From NCBI GenBank assembly GCA_944470555.2, contig OX104134.1:56969890-57033889 (forward strand): 64,000 nucleotides of DNA, given 5' to 3'. The position numbers and the translations under genes were made by a program. Positions 34,730 through 47,689 of the stretch are shown here, one piece after another (positions within the stretch are counted from its first letter, which is position 1; the number at the start of each line of letters is the position of its first letter). The stretch comes from Heterobilharzia americana (Eukaryota; Platyhelminthes; Trematoda; Strigeidida; Schistosomatidae). Below the pieces are notes generated by a model. That model saw only the letters and a program-made list of their open reading frames with translations. It had not been told where the DNA came from and searched no databases.

Positions 34730-37700
34730 GGTACCATTACTGTCGAAAGACAAGATATCCAGACTGGCCCTGACTCTTTAATATCCCCAGAAGCCCCTGT
34801 TGGAAAAAGCGTGACTAGGACACCTTCACTGCAAATGGCCGTCCTTCGGCAACTTTCTCTATTGAGCACGGCCACTTACAGCATGCCAGAACCAAGGCAC
34901 CTCACGTTGTTGGAAACATCTTTAAGGGTCGGTACAGCAATGCGAGGGGGCTTAGAGCTAAGATGCAGGCAAGATCTCTCTGTTTCTACCTTGCTCCGAA
35001 GACCATGGTCCCGGTAGAAACTTGTTTATTAGTGACACCATTACTGGTAACAGAGAAGCTAGTGTAGACGGTACGTGTCTGTTCAAGAGTGACAGGGAGC
35101 GAAATGAAGTAAGCGGAGTGGGATTCTTTGTGAGCGACCATCTCAAAAGTGAATGAGTCACTGAAACTCTATTTTTAGAGCTCCCAGATTTCAGCTTCTG
35201 CTACTTCACGGCTGATCACACCAAGTACCCGGTAGAGGGGTCTACAGAACTCCTACCGGCAACGCGGAACAAAACCGACAACTACTCCAAGCCTGTTAGG
35301 AATGACGTCCACGGGCTATGACCAGGTCATCATAGCCAGGGATTTCACTGCCCATAGTCTCACTTTTGGGGAGGACGGCGCAATCTGCAGCTGAGGATTT
35401 GACTGAAACCTATTCAACACATTCAAGGTCCGTGGACTGCGCAACAACAATGTCGGTGGCACCAGGTGGGGGTCAAGTAGAAAACCGTTCCAACCGGACT
35501 ACCTTCTTACCAGCGATCACCAGCTAGCAAATATTGTTGTGGTTCAAAGCTTTCTTGGCAGCTGCGTCCACGGCGTGGTAGTGTTCGATCGTGCGTTCAA
35601 TGAACAACTGTCACGGGAGGGATCTCGTCGTTGCCTTTGCTACAGCGAGACAAACTATGTGGCGATGAACCAATATCTATTGACAGCACCATGACCTCAG
35701 GAGTGGATTAACCTTTCGACCAATCAACATTGGAAACCGGCTGCAAGTATCATCAAGAGAGTTATCTCTGACAACGTGTCACTAATCACAATATTACCGG
35801 GCAAGCGAACCTAACGGCTGAAGCCAGGGACTGAGAGCATTTTGAAAGCCAAGAGGAAAGCATGGCAAAGGTGAAGGATCTACGAGGGAGAGCCTGATCA
35901 TGCTGCGAAGATGGCTGTAAGAAGTCGATGCAAAATCAAAGCAAAAGGTGGACGGCGGGTAGTGTGAAACGAACCGAGCCAGGGGCTTCAGGTGGACCAA
36001 AAAACCTATATCGGTCCCTGGCAGGAAGAAGCTCCACAAACCAGAGAGATTACGCTCTGAGAGGACGGAACGGAGAAAAGCCCTCTTTACCAGAGATCCC
36101 CGAAACCTTTGGCGCCTCGTTCGACATACAACTGAATATGTCGCTGTCCGACCAAAATTGCCAACTGCCGAGAATCCTGCAGCGCTATTCAATTAAGCAA
36201 GAACAAACAAAATAGATCGTTCCGACAGGAAGGTAATATTTTTCTATCAGTACTGTGTATTACTGTTTTCATAGAATATCTCCAACTCTCAAGCAACACG
36301 AGGAAGCATGACAATTGAAAAAAATTGAGTATGCTGTCGTACTTCCTCAATTCCAACGACGGTTCAAGCAAAAGTGCATCGTCAATTTAGACAAAAATTA
36401 TTTTCTTCCATCAACAAATTGCTGGGACAACTCCACTTTACGTGTTCATCGGACATGAAATTCTTTTCAGGTAAAAGTCAAAGCTACATCAGTCAACTCC
36501 TTCAAACGACAACTGGATGAACATGTGAGCACAAATGGCTCACCACGAACACTTGTCATTAGCAACTCATGATACGCCCCTCCATACCCTTTTCCCCTAA
36601 CCCTAATATCTGCAATAAAACGCATCTCTCCTCCATATTATTACCAGCAACACTCGTCTTCTCACAAGTACTTTTCACTCCTCATTTTCTCATTCCCCAC
36701 TCACCCTATTTCTAGCACTTTTTAAGTAGTGCTTAATACTTACTTCCAGGTGCTTGCAAACGATTAATTGATCTCATCAGCAGCTCCGTTGCCCCATCCC
36801 CCTCCCCCTAAAATAAACCAAGCTACAATTTGCAAATAAAATACCTTCGAACAGACAATCACTACCTCCAAAGGTAAAAGCAGGAAACGCAGACTTCTGC
36901 GACCATCGAAGGAGTACAACCGAACGAAAGGAACCAAGCCTCAAGACTTGAAAGCAAGAGCTTAAAAACTACATTTTTCCTCAAACTGTATTATTGATGG
37001 TGGATGTTGGAAGCGGTTGGAAGTGCACACATTTCAAAAGAGCTGAGGGCATGGAAGTGGTGAAAAATTTCCCCGCTCCCTGAAGGAGCGAAACTGAACA
37101 AGACGAACCAAGCACAAAATCAGAGATTATATAGTCCAAAAATTGCCGGTTTCTTTTCCCCGCACTATTGATGTTGGACGTCAACGTACGCCTGAACTGA
37201 GAGAACCAGTCTGCACTGAAGATCGCCAAAACATTGGACGACGACTTCGACATAACTGATTACGTCACCATTCAACGGAAATCGTCAACTACCATGACAC
37301 CTTCAGCACAGTTCAATGCAGTAGAATGGCATGGAATAAAGGTGACCTCTACTATGGTCCTTGAAGGGCCGTCAAAGAAATCACCAGGGTGTGACAACAT
37401 CCGGCCGGCTGCTTTGAAACAATGGGCAGGTATCCTATGCAGTGCGCTCTGTGATCTGTTCCAACACTCCTTAGACAAACACATGCTTCCGCGAGAATGC
37501 AAGCGTGCTACACTCTTCGGTCTTCAGAGGAGGAGACAGGGAGGACCTGAAACTCTGCTGATCCATGGCATTTCTACCGACGCTGTCTAAAGTAATGGAG
37601 AGCCTGTTAGATGACCATGTCAGAGAAAACTTAAACCACAGGACAGTGCTGAGGGATACTCAGCATGGTCTTAGAAGAGATAGGTCCTGCGCCTCAAACC

Positions 37701-38825
37701 TTTTGGTGGCTGGTGATAGTTGAATGGAGTGATGGGACCCTCAAGTCCCTGTACTCGTTATGCTCCTGGATTTTGCTGAGGTCTTTGATACGGTCTCGCA
37801 CACCATTCTCATCCGCAAAATATCAAGGTCGGACATCGGCAGTTCTCTTGGACACGGGACTCTTTAGATGGTAGAGAATTCTGCACGAAATTCAGCAGGG
37901 TTCGCCCGACTTCGAGGGCATCACCATGCAGTGCATCACAGAAGGCGATTCTGGGTCTGCTGCCGTCCCTTCTTTTTGTCAGAGACCTCCTACTGAGCCT
38001 CAACTCATCGATTCCACTTTATGCCGACGATGTTAAGCTGCGGAGAGCTGTGACATCTGCGGCAGAATCAAGCGCACTGCAAAGTGATCTCAGATCACTT
38101 GTAGGGTTGGTGGATAATAAGGGGTCGGTATTTAGTCTGGATGGGTGGTGAGCCATGTTTCTTTGCATCCTGACTCTCAGAAAGTATCCTGCTGTCTCTG
38201 TGGAAAGCAAGTTTTCCGCGCCACGAAGGAGAAAGGCATGGGACTAACACTGACTGATAAGTTAGACAGCGGCTCCAGCTACCCGGGAAATGCCTCCAGT
38301 GCCGACAAAGTACTGCGCTTCATGCGCGGACAAATAGGTGCCATCACTCCGGAACCCCTTCTGAAACTGTACAGAACCTACATACGCTCTCACTTCGGGG
38401 CCCATGACGTCACTCCACCACCATACCTGAAAAGAGATGTGGATCCCCTAGAGGTGAGTAACAAAGGGTGTTGCGGGAACGGGGCAAAAGCCCTATGAGG
38501 GTATGCTGGAAAACCTAGGGCTTAACTCTGTTGGTCTGACCAACTTTCCGGTGGCACGACACTAGGGGAGCCCGCAGCCCTTGGAAAACCACACAATCCC
38601 TACAAATTTAATCAACATCCAACAGCCTTTCCAGCAAAACGGAGCTACATCGGACGAGCGGGTAAACTTACTGCATCAAAATCCACTAAAGACATGTAAA
38701 CGTTCCGCAAGGTCTGGGAGCGAGCACAAAGAAGTCAGTTGGTTTACACTGGCTCGCATAAAGATATTGGAAACTATTGGTGACTGGACAAAAATATTCT
38801 GTTTCAAGATCTTACAATCGCCCGC
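34730..38825 (+). mobile_element. Degenerate CR1-like retrotransposon, copy 1, interrupted
   Basis: It aligns with the better copy at 38850-44450. An endonuclease start is near 34945 (LRAKMQARSLCFYLAP), and the endonuclease-RT linker is near 35840-36170 (NLYRSLAGRSS, IPETFGASFDIQLNMSLSDQ). Then follows about 1.1 kb of foreign sequence (about 36.18-37.29 kb). RT resumes at 37310 (KSPGCDNIRPAALKQWAG) and keeps the catalytic LYADDVK at about 38020. The 3' part near 38690-38800 (cgttccgcaaggtctggg) recurs at 44330 in the next copy. Frames are broken, so it is inactive. Confidence 0.75.
36475..36961 (+). mobile_element. 3' end of a second CR1-like family, nested in copy 1
   Basis: It begins inside the coding tail (SVNSFKRQLDEHVSTNGS, then stop TGA at about 36568) and continues through a 3' UTR with AATAAA motifs. 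The same segment occurs as a near-identical reverse complement at 44836-45322, which defines its right edge. It disrupts the RT of the surrounding copy. Confidence 0.8.
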
Positions 38826-38849
38826 GTCCTTTGAATACTGACGTGGTTT

Positions 38850-41800
38850 GTCTTCTCTGTTATACTGGGAAATAGCTTTATATACACCTTCCCAATTGGA
38901 TATTTCCTCCACGAAAGTTACAGTTTTAACCGGGAAAGCGTTTCGCTACAGGATGTACAGCTCTCAGTCGGTCAGTACTATCACTCTCCACGCGGACAAC
39001 TGTGTAGTAGGTCTAACCGCCCTGATCAACTGCTATAGCTCAGGTTGCTGCAACTGCAGCGCTACTTATCTCATTCGATCATATACCTTGGACCTATAGG
39101 AAGCTTTGTACATTCTTCCGTGTCATACAACTCGGCAATCCTAGGGTGGGTTGACATCTTACTCAATCTATCATTGCTTTTCTACGTTTCACTTGACACG
39201 ACCATCTATGTATCTCATTTATATCTCCTTAATCACCACTAGAAATGAGTAATAATCGAGTCCTAACCAAACCTGTTATCAGGAACATCTCAAGAAAAGC
39301 CTCACCCCGGCTACAAACCTTCCCATCAGTGGTAGTAACAAGGGGCAGAGGCAAAAAGCTTAGTGCCGCTGCAAAAGATCACGGGTCGACCTTAGGAGGA
39401 CAGTTGCAACAACCACCTCGTGGAAGAAGTGGAATTCTTGTCCCTGTGAACCCTTGTGCTGTGGTTCATCAACGAGCATGACTTTCTGGTGCCACCAGCC
39501 CAAACCCTAGTCTACCTATGAAGGCTAGCACTGAGAGACGGAAGAAAAGGAAAAGAAAGTCGTAAACTAAACCTTCTAGTCAGGCTGACGACTATCAAAC
39601 ATGTGGTCTCACCGTAGCCAAGAGGGATGCTGCTTTTGAGTGTGACGTCTGCAATAAGTGGGTGCACAGTCAGCGTGACGCGGACATACCGGACCAATAT
39701 TACGCCTTCATAGCGCGCTACCCATGCACGTGGTTCTGGTACGTTTGTCCACAACGCCTTATAAGGCCACTCTTTTCTAAAGGCTCGCTAATGGAAGTCG
39801 TAAAAGACATGGCAGTGACTACTGTGATGCCGGCACCCACACAGACCACTACCCGAGGCCCAAGCAGCAACAGTGTCAGCACTGTACCCCGGCCAGTCAC
39901 ACCGATGAATAGTCCAAAAACACCAAAACGACCGACGGGGTACACGACCAACTACATCCGTCCCTAACCCTTAGGCCAATTTAATGGCTTACCCCACTGT
40001 GCAATGGGAAAAATGGGTGATAGTGGAAAAGAAGGTGCACCCTTCCCGCAAAAAACCACCCACAGCACACGAAAATAGAGAAGCTGATGACAGGTTGAAC
40101 TCCGCCACCTTATTTAACGTCCCTGTGTGCCATGAGAGTCTCCTTGAGAGCAGAGAATCGTTTGACGAGCAGCAATGGGAAACCGTATGTACCACCCTAA
40201 GACTAGGTAGCCAAAAAGCAAAACTGTGCGGGCTCTACAAACGCAGCTACTCACCTCAGAGAAAGCCTCAACCGATGAGAGTTACCCTAAGCTCGGCTAA
40301 AGAAGCGGAAGTATTCTTGCTGATGTCACACACACTAGTCATCAACGGGTCATCCAGCATTACAGCCAGACCAGACCGCCCTTGGTCAGCAAGAAAAGTA
40401 TCTCGCGACGTGCCCCAAACGCTGAAACCAACAACTATGGTTGTCCACGGCATACCGAAAGTGACAACCGGCAGAGTCGTGGAAAAGTATGCTCATGACG
40501 TCCGGCAGTGTCAGTGTTTGTCAGCGAGGATGGGGCTAAGTGGGATAGCAGCGGCGGCGGTCTGCAGACTGCCACGTCCCTCTCATTTGACAACGATAAC
40601 AGCACCCCGGTTGTTAACTTCGACTGCCAAGAACGTTCAACCAGTGTACTGCAAACTTGTTACACAGTAAAAGATAACATCAGTGGGAATGTTCGCTGCT
40701 GTGAAAGCAGGCCCAGGACACTAAGACAACAGCAAGTGGCAGCACCACCCACCACCGAAGTCACCATCACTGTCAACAGACGAGATGCACAATCAAGCCT
40801 AGACTCTATGAAACCCCCAGAAATCATTGTGGGAAAAAAAGTGATTGGGCCGGTTCCACTGGAGCTGGCCTTCCTATAGCAAGTTTCGCCACTACGCCTG
40901 ACTCCCTCCAGTCTTCCAGCACCAACATACCCCTTGCCATTGAAAACATAGGCAAGCGTCTTTACAGTAATGTGAGGGAACTCAGAGGTAAAATGGGGGA
41001 ATCACGATTTCTCTGTTCCTACCTTGCTCCAACGATCATAATCCTGACAGAAACTTGGTTATCACCGGACGTAAGCGACGCCGAAACTAGTATAGAGGGT
41101 ATGCGTCTGTTCAGGAGAGACAGGGAGTTTAAGGAAGGAGGAGGAGTGGCTATGCTTAAAAGTGAACGAGCAACTGAAACTCTACTTTCAGGGCTCCCAG
41201 ACCCCGTCTGGTGTCAGTCTTAGGTTGGACACACCAAGTACCTAGTAGGAGGCGTCTACAGAACACCTTCTAGCAGCGTAGGAGATAGCCGACAACTTCT
41301 GCAAGTAACGTCCGGAGCGATGTCCATCGAATATGACCAAGTAAGCATAGCCGGCGGCTTTATTGCTCCGACTCTCAATCTTGGGCAGGACAAAGAAACC
41401 TCAAGCCGAAGGTTCGACCGAAACCTACTCAACACTATCCAAAAGGCTGGGCTGAACGAGAATATTGGTGATGACACTCGCTTAGGGTCAGGTGGAAAGC
41501 CGTCCAAACTGGACTACCTTTTTACCAGTGACCCACTGCTGGTAGGAAATCTACAGGTTCAAATCCCCCTCGGCAGCAGCGATCACGGTGTGGTATTGTT
41601 CGATCTGGTACTCAATGAACAATTGTCATGGGAGGCATCGCACCCTTGTCTTTGCTACAACAAAGCGAACTAAGTGGTTATGAACCAATACCTATCGACG
41701 GCACCATGGCCTCAGGAGTGCAGCGACCTGTCGATTGACCAACACTGGGGACTAGTCAGAGATATCGTAAAGAGGGCTGCCTCTGAAAACGTCCCAGTAA

Positions 41801-44450
41801 TCACAGCAATACCGCGGAGACGAACCCCATGGTTGAAGCGAGGCACTGAACGCATTTTGAAAGCCAAGAGGAAAGCATGGCACAAGTGGAGGACCTCCAG
41901 AAAAGAGTCTGACCACGTCCTTTATACTGCCCTGAGAAATAGATGTAACATTAGAGTGAGGGTAGACAGGAGGTCACTCCAGACGAACCTTGCTCGAAAG
42001 CTCGAGGCAAATCCCAAAGACCTATATCGGTTTATGGCAGGCAGAAAATCCACCAGCCAGGGTGCTTGCATCCTGAAAGGCCTAAACAGAGAGAACCTCT
42101 CCGGACTAGAGATCGCCGAGGCCTTTAGTGCCACCTTCGATAAGCAACTCAATACGTCCCTATCAAACCAAAATTACCAACTGTCCGACCGAAATTCAGC
42201 ACCACCAAATGCAGTAGAGTTACCTGGAATAAAGGTAGCTCCTTCTATGGTCCCCAAAAAACTGTCAAAGCTCCGCCCAGGAATATCACCAGGGTATGAT
42301 GACATTCGTCCGGCTGTGCTAAAACAATGCGCGGGTGCCTTGTGCGGTCCGCTGTGTAACTTGTTTCGACACTCCCTAGGAAATCACATGCTTCCACAAG
42401 AGTGGGAAAGTGCTATTCTGTCCCCCATCTTCTAAGGTGGAGACAGGCAGAACCCAAAATGCTACCGACCCATAGCCCTCCTACCAGTGGTGTCAAAAGT
42501 AATGGAGAGTCTGGTAGACGACCATGTCAAGGAGTACTTAGAAGAGAGAGAAGCACTAAGTGATGCACAACATGGTTTCAGAAAGGGTAGGTCTGTGCCA
42601 CAAACATTCTGGAGGCAGGTGATAAGTGGATGGCATGCTGGGACCTCCAAATTCCTGTCCAGGTCATTTTCCTGGATTTTATTAAAGCCTTCGACACAGC
42701 TCCACACACCGTTCTTATTCACAAAATAGAAAGGTTGGGCATCAAGTGACAAGTGCTTTCATGGTTGCGGGACTAACTAGACGGTAGACAATTCTGCACA
42801 AAAGCCAACAGAGTTTGCTCGACTTGGAGGGCATCATCATCTGGTGTATCACAAGGGGCGATTCTGGGTCCACTGCTATTCCTTCTTTTTCTGACCAACC
42901 TCCTACTGAATCTCATCTCCCCGATTCTACTCTGCGCTGGTGATGTTAAGTCAGGAGAGCTGTGACGTCAGAAACAGAATCAAGTGCACTGCAAAGTGAT
43001 CTCAGATTACTAGCAGAGTGGGTGGACATTAATGGACTTGCATTTAACCTAGATAAATGCCAAACCATGCTTCTCCGCACCCCAGACTCCTAGAAGGTAC
43101 CTTGTTCTCTCTGTGGAACACAACTATCCCACACCACCACAGAGAAAGACCTAGGTCTAATACTGCCTGACAAACCAGACGCTAGCCCCAATTACCCAGG
43201 AGATGCCTCCAGAGCCAACGCAGTACTGCATTTCACCCTCAGACAACTGGGTGCCCTAACCCCGTAACTCTTTGAGCTGCATAAGACCTATGTACGACCC
43301 CAACTAGAGGTACACAACCTCATTGCACCACCATATCTGAAGCGAGACGTGAACCTCCTGGAGAAAGTCCAAAGGCGAGCTACAAAGCGTGTACTGGGAA
43401 TGAGGCAAAAACCATATCAGGACAGGCTAAAAGATCTAGGGCTCTTCTCCCTAAGCTACCACAATTACGTGGTGACTTGATAACGGCTTACAAGATACTC
43501 AGTAACCCAAGTCATCCGAACAGCGGCATCCTACCGAACGGCCACTATGGTGATTCTCCTGGTAACCCAAGGAGAATCGCTAGCCAAAGAGCGAAATCCC
43601 GTGTACGATCACACTTCTCTCTGTGAGTTTACGGCCCGCCGAGATTGCTACTGCTCTGTCGGTTGAGAGCTTTGAGAAGAGGTTGGACAATTACGCAGCG
43701 ACGCACGGTTTGCGCTCATCCACCTGGGATGTGGACTAGGCTAACACGACTTACTAACTCGGTAAGACCAACCATTACTGAACACTTCGTAAAACCACTA
43801 TCACCCAGAACTTGGCTCAACCTTATACCTTCCTGTAGACGTCCCCTCCAGTTGCCGCCTCCTACTAAAAGAATTACTATATCCCCATTCGTCCTATAAT
43901 GTTATTTATTCTTCTTCTGACTTTACGTTCTCGAACTCTAACAAAAGCTCTCCCTATCACGTATTACCCATAAACCTACCAATGTTTATTCCTACGTGCC
44001 GTTTCCTTTCTCCTTATCTCTTTTTTAAATATATATTCTTCTTCTTGCTTTTTTCCTTTTCTTTTTCTATTTCATCTCTCTCTGCGCTTTCTCTCCCTTG
44101 ATTACTCTGCACAAATTTTTCATCCCTTTTTTACAACTATCCCGACCAAATGTCTGCTGGCACGACATTTGAGGAACCCATCTGCACCACAGTCCTCGAA
44201 AGAAAAAGCAAGTAAACAAACAACACTCCCGACAAATCTAAACAACACCCAACCGCCGTCAGGCTGACCAGAGCTACAGCAGTCGAATGGGTAGACCTAC
44301 TGCATTGGAATCCACTAAAAACATGTTAACGTTCCACAAGGTCTGGGAGTAAGCACAAAGAAGTCAATTAATCTACACTGGCTCGTAAAAACATATTGGA
44401 AACTATTGAAGACTGGACAAAAATATTCCAAGTCTTCAAGGTCTTGGAGT
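38850..44450 (+). mobile_element. CR1-like non-LTR retrotransposon, copy 2
   Basis: The layout is: leader about 38850-39244; ORF1-type region 39245-40879 with a PHD-like zinc finger; endonuclease 40970-41670 (ILTETWLSPDVSD, a worn GGFIAP in place of GDFNAP, and SSDHGVVLFDL); linker 41674-42170; RT from about 42280 (SPGYDDIRPAVLKQCAG), PIALLPVVSKVMESLVDDHV, DAQHGFRKGRS, and GVSQGAILGPLLFL near 42850. The catalytic YADD has become CAGD at about 42935. The tail runs to about 43740. The 3' UTR near 44300-44430 recurs in copy 1. Several frameshifts and stops make it inactive. It resembles the CR1-like elements known from schistosomes. Confidence 0.82.
39565..39967 (+). pseudogene. Retrotransposon ORF1 fragment with PHD-like zinc finger
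   Basis: The frame reads QTCGLTVAKRDAAFECDVCN, then KWVHSQ, then CTWFWYVCPQ, spacing cysteines and a histidine as in PHD fingers of CR1-clade ORF1 proteins. A Thr/Pro-rich tail follows to a stop. It sits directly upstream of the endonuclease-RT part of copy 2. Upstream frames (39245-39481) supply a basic N-terminus but are separated by stops. Confidence 0.6.
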
Positions 44451-44835
44451 TATTTAAACTGGTTTGTTGAGAATCGTTGCTGTTGTGACTTTGTCGGTTT
44501 GTAAGTGTGACCAAGTTAGTGTTACACTCCACAGGGTTCATGCCCGACGCAAATTCATATAGGCATTGTAATTGAGGATGGAAACTAGTCTTATGATTAG
44601 GAGGGGCTATTTAACTTACGTTTACAGTTTTTCAGTTGATTTGGGTCTGATACATAGTTTAACAATAATAACCCGCCTCACTTCAGGACACTTATGTCCG
44701 TTGGTCTTGTCAAATTTGAATATACACCTCATGCTTCAGTTAGTGTCTCGTAATAAGAAAAGTGATGGGCGATGCATATGTCAAACTACGAATTGATAAG
44801 TCATCCGACATCAATAGTCCGAGTAGAGGAAACCT

Positions 44836-45420
44836 GCTCTGGCTTCTAAGTCTTGAGGCTTGGTTCCTTTCGTTCGGTTGTACTCCTTCGATGGTCGCAG
44901 AAGTCTGCGTTTTCCTGCTTTTGCCTTTGGAGGTAGTGATTGTCTGTTCGAAGGTATTTTATTTGCAAATTGTAGCTTGGTTTATTTTAGGGGGAGGGGG
45001 ATGGGGCAACGGAGCTGCTGATGAGATCAATTAATCGTTTGCAAGCACCTGGAAGTAAGTATTAAGCACTACTTAAAAAGTGCTAGAAATAGGGTGAGTG
45101 GGGAATGAGAAAATGAGGAGTGAAAAGTACTTGTGAGAAGACGAGTGTTGCTGGTAATAATATGGAGGAGAGATGCGTTTTATTGCAGATATTAGGGTTA
45201 GGGGAAAAGGGTATGGAGGGGCGTATCATGAGTTGCTAATGACAAGTGTTCGTGGTGAGCCATTTGTGCTCACATGTTCATCCAGTTGTCGTTTGAAGGA
45301 GTTGACTGATGCAGCTGTGACTACTTCCTTCGGCAGAGCGTTCCATAAGGCACACACTCTGTGGCATAAATTCGATCTCACTCATGACCACTTTTTGATC
45401 GTAAAGCGTTAGCACAATGC
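44836..45420 (-). mobile_element. 3' end of the second CR1-like family, inverted copy
   Basis: Read on the minus strand it encodes LWNALPKEVVTAASVNSFKR, then QLDEHV to a stop, followed by the same 3' UTR as 36475-36961. Over about 487 bases the two differ at only a few sites, mostly near the 5' edge. This copy extends further 5' (RSNLCHRVCA) to about 45420. Confidence 0.8.
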
Positions 45421-46639
45421 TGAAAGATGATTTAAAGGAGGATGGGAACCATTAAGTGGGTGTGAATGATGGTATGATCAACGGTAGTTGCAGTTTTTGA
45501 CGACCTAAATTTAATAGGCACGGTATTTGTGACACAAAATCCTACATGCTAGACGTGCTTTCTGTGATCTCTTCTTCGTTGGTGTAGTTTCTTGTTTTAT
45601 CTTCAAAGACCGACTGTTCTGACTAGACAAGTCGAGATATGCTTTATAAAAAGAATGAAGTTGGGAAGACATTACACATGTGAGTGCTTCTCACTGATGT
45701 GACACTTGTCTTTGCCGTGGTAAGTGATACGTACCATGAATATGACCGGTGAGTAAAGTTTGATGTATCACCGACTAATGAGTTTGGTGGCGCTCGAATA
45801 GCAACTTCAAGATTTTGAATTCAGTCCGAAACTCAATAAGAAGTCAATAAGATTTCAGTCCTCAAACTCCCCTGCAAGTTTAGGCAAAGACGTTTGTGGA
45901 CTCCTTGGTTTCAGTCTTTAGTCTTCAAGAGCGTTTATTCTCCCTAGGCATGCGTAGACTTTATGTCCTCCTTTGATCGCCACCAACTCCCTTCTTCAAC
46001 TTGTATTACTTGGCACCCAAGTAAACCTGTGTCTTACTCATTGCTGTAGATGACGGAAGACTAGTACTTCTCCTACTCGTTTATACTCCGCTTCAGCCCC
46101 AAGGTCTTATGGTTAGCCTTTCCACATTCGGAGTTTGTTGAGCTATTATGTGCGATTCTAAATAAGCTCTGCAACAGACGAACCCATCGTTGATAATTTG
46201 AATAAGATAATGTTATCCCGAGTTTATTGACGTGGGTTGGTGGGATGGCACTTGCAGTCACCTGTAAATCAGATCATTTTCATGAAGCGTCAATGCAGCT
46301 GTATAGGGATAACTACCTGTGATATGTCCATCCATTTCAGAACCACTTTTTATTGAGCGCTTTCAGCCTATTTGATCGGATCAGCCTATCGACCCGTATT
46401 GCTAAACTTAACCATATTAGCCTGTAACATGGGTTGATTTCTGATTGCATCTATTATCAGTCTTCACACAGCTCGTGTCACTCCTTGATAACGTCTCAGA
46501 ATAGGTGTTTAGAACATTTTAAAGAACATTTCAGCCACGCTTCAGTTGACCAGCATTCAGTCCAAACCTGAATCGGACATATATGTTGACTCTTCGAAGT
46601 TCAGGTTATTTTAAACCCCAAAATACATTGTCTTCTGAA
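45421..46639. other. No recognised gene
   Basis: A minus-strand frame at 46073-46261 (NKLGITLSYSNYQRWVRLLQ) may be repeat-derived but I cannot assign it. The last 150 bases may already belong to the retrotransposon that follows. Confidence 0.35.
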
Positions 46640-47530
46640 TGCCTTGAGCATAAATCTGACAGGTGTCACACCTGCCAAATGTAAGATGGTTCCTGAAGAC
46701 TTGTCTGCACCGGCTTTTAGTTTAAGGGTAGGAAATGAGATGATAGTTTGCATCGACCACTTCACCTGCTTGTTGAGCTGCATCAGTCTGAATGGGTTGA
46801 TTGCTGACGAAATGTCAACTGGCATGCTGCAAGTTCGTTCTGCATTTGCAAAAAGCCTTCATCTCCGACACCAGGGATATATCCAACCGTCTATGATATG
46901 ACTAGTGTACTGCGCTGCAGTTTGTTTGGTTGGTTGGTTCTGTTATATGGATGTCAGACATGGTCGTTAGAAGTAGATCTGAAGGGGTTACAGGATTTTG
47001 ACCATAGGTGTCTTTGTAGCGTCGCTAGCGTATGGTGGGATCACTGTATGAGCAATGTTGAGGTTATGCGAAGGATACTAGGCAAGAGAGACAAGTCAAT
47101 CAGTAAGGTCGTGAGTCTACATCGATTGAGATGGCTTGGGTGTGTTGCGCATATCGATCCATTGCTTTGCTCGATGTGCAATGTTAGTCGAAGTAGGATT
47201 GAGTTTAGAAGGCTAAAGATGGCCAGATAGAGATGTGACATAGGTGCAAGAAATCTCTGACAGTTGGTCTGAGCTGTGTGGACTACATGGTTGGGGTTCT
47301 TGAGATGATGTGAATGAGTGGTAGAGTAGGAAACCCTTGGTGAAATAACTGAAAATCGGCCACAGTGGTTCAGATGTATTTACTCTGTCGTGTTTAGAAT
47401 TTCTATTATTATCGCCAACCTATATTGATTATTCCTCTGTCCTCCGTTGTGCTTTCGTGTACTTTATTACTCATTTTTGTGTATTCACGTCTTCTTTTCA
47501 TGTTTATTTTACATGTGGCAACGTGGACGG
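46640..47530 (+). mobile_element. RTE-like retrotransposon, C-terminal part and 3' UTR
   Basis: The plus strand reads KCKMVPEDLSAPAFSLRVGN near 46680 (CKVLLQDWSAS... in intact relatives), CIDHFTCLLSCISLNGLIAD, then VLLYGCQTWSLEVDLKGLQD and FDHRCLCSVASVWWDHCMSN near 46930-47060, and LHRLRWLGCV near 47120. The MAQNRSQW tail is worn (about 47345). The 3' UTR sequence at 47446-47497 is repeated in the next element. Confidence 0.75.
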
Positions 47531-47689
47531 GTGAGAAGTTTTAAATTCATTTGACTTCAAACTACTATATCAGCAGAATGGTGCTCGCGCTTATTATTAG
47601 TCGTGTACCATCAAAAGAATTACTCGAATTTGATATTGTAACCCATCTTTTGAATCTCCAGGTGATTTTATTTAGGTATGTTAGCAACA

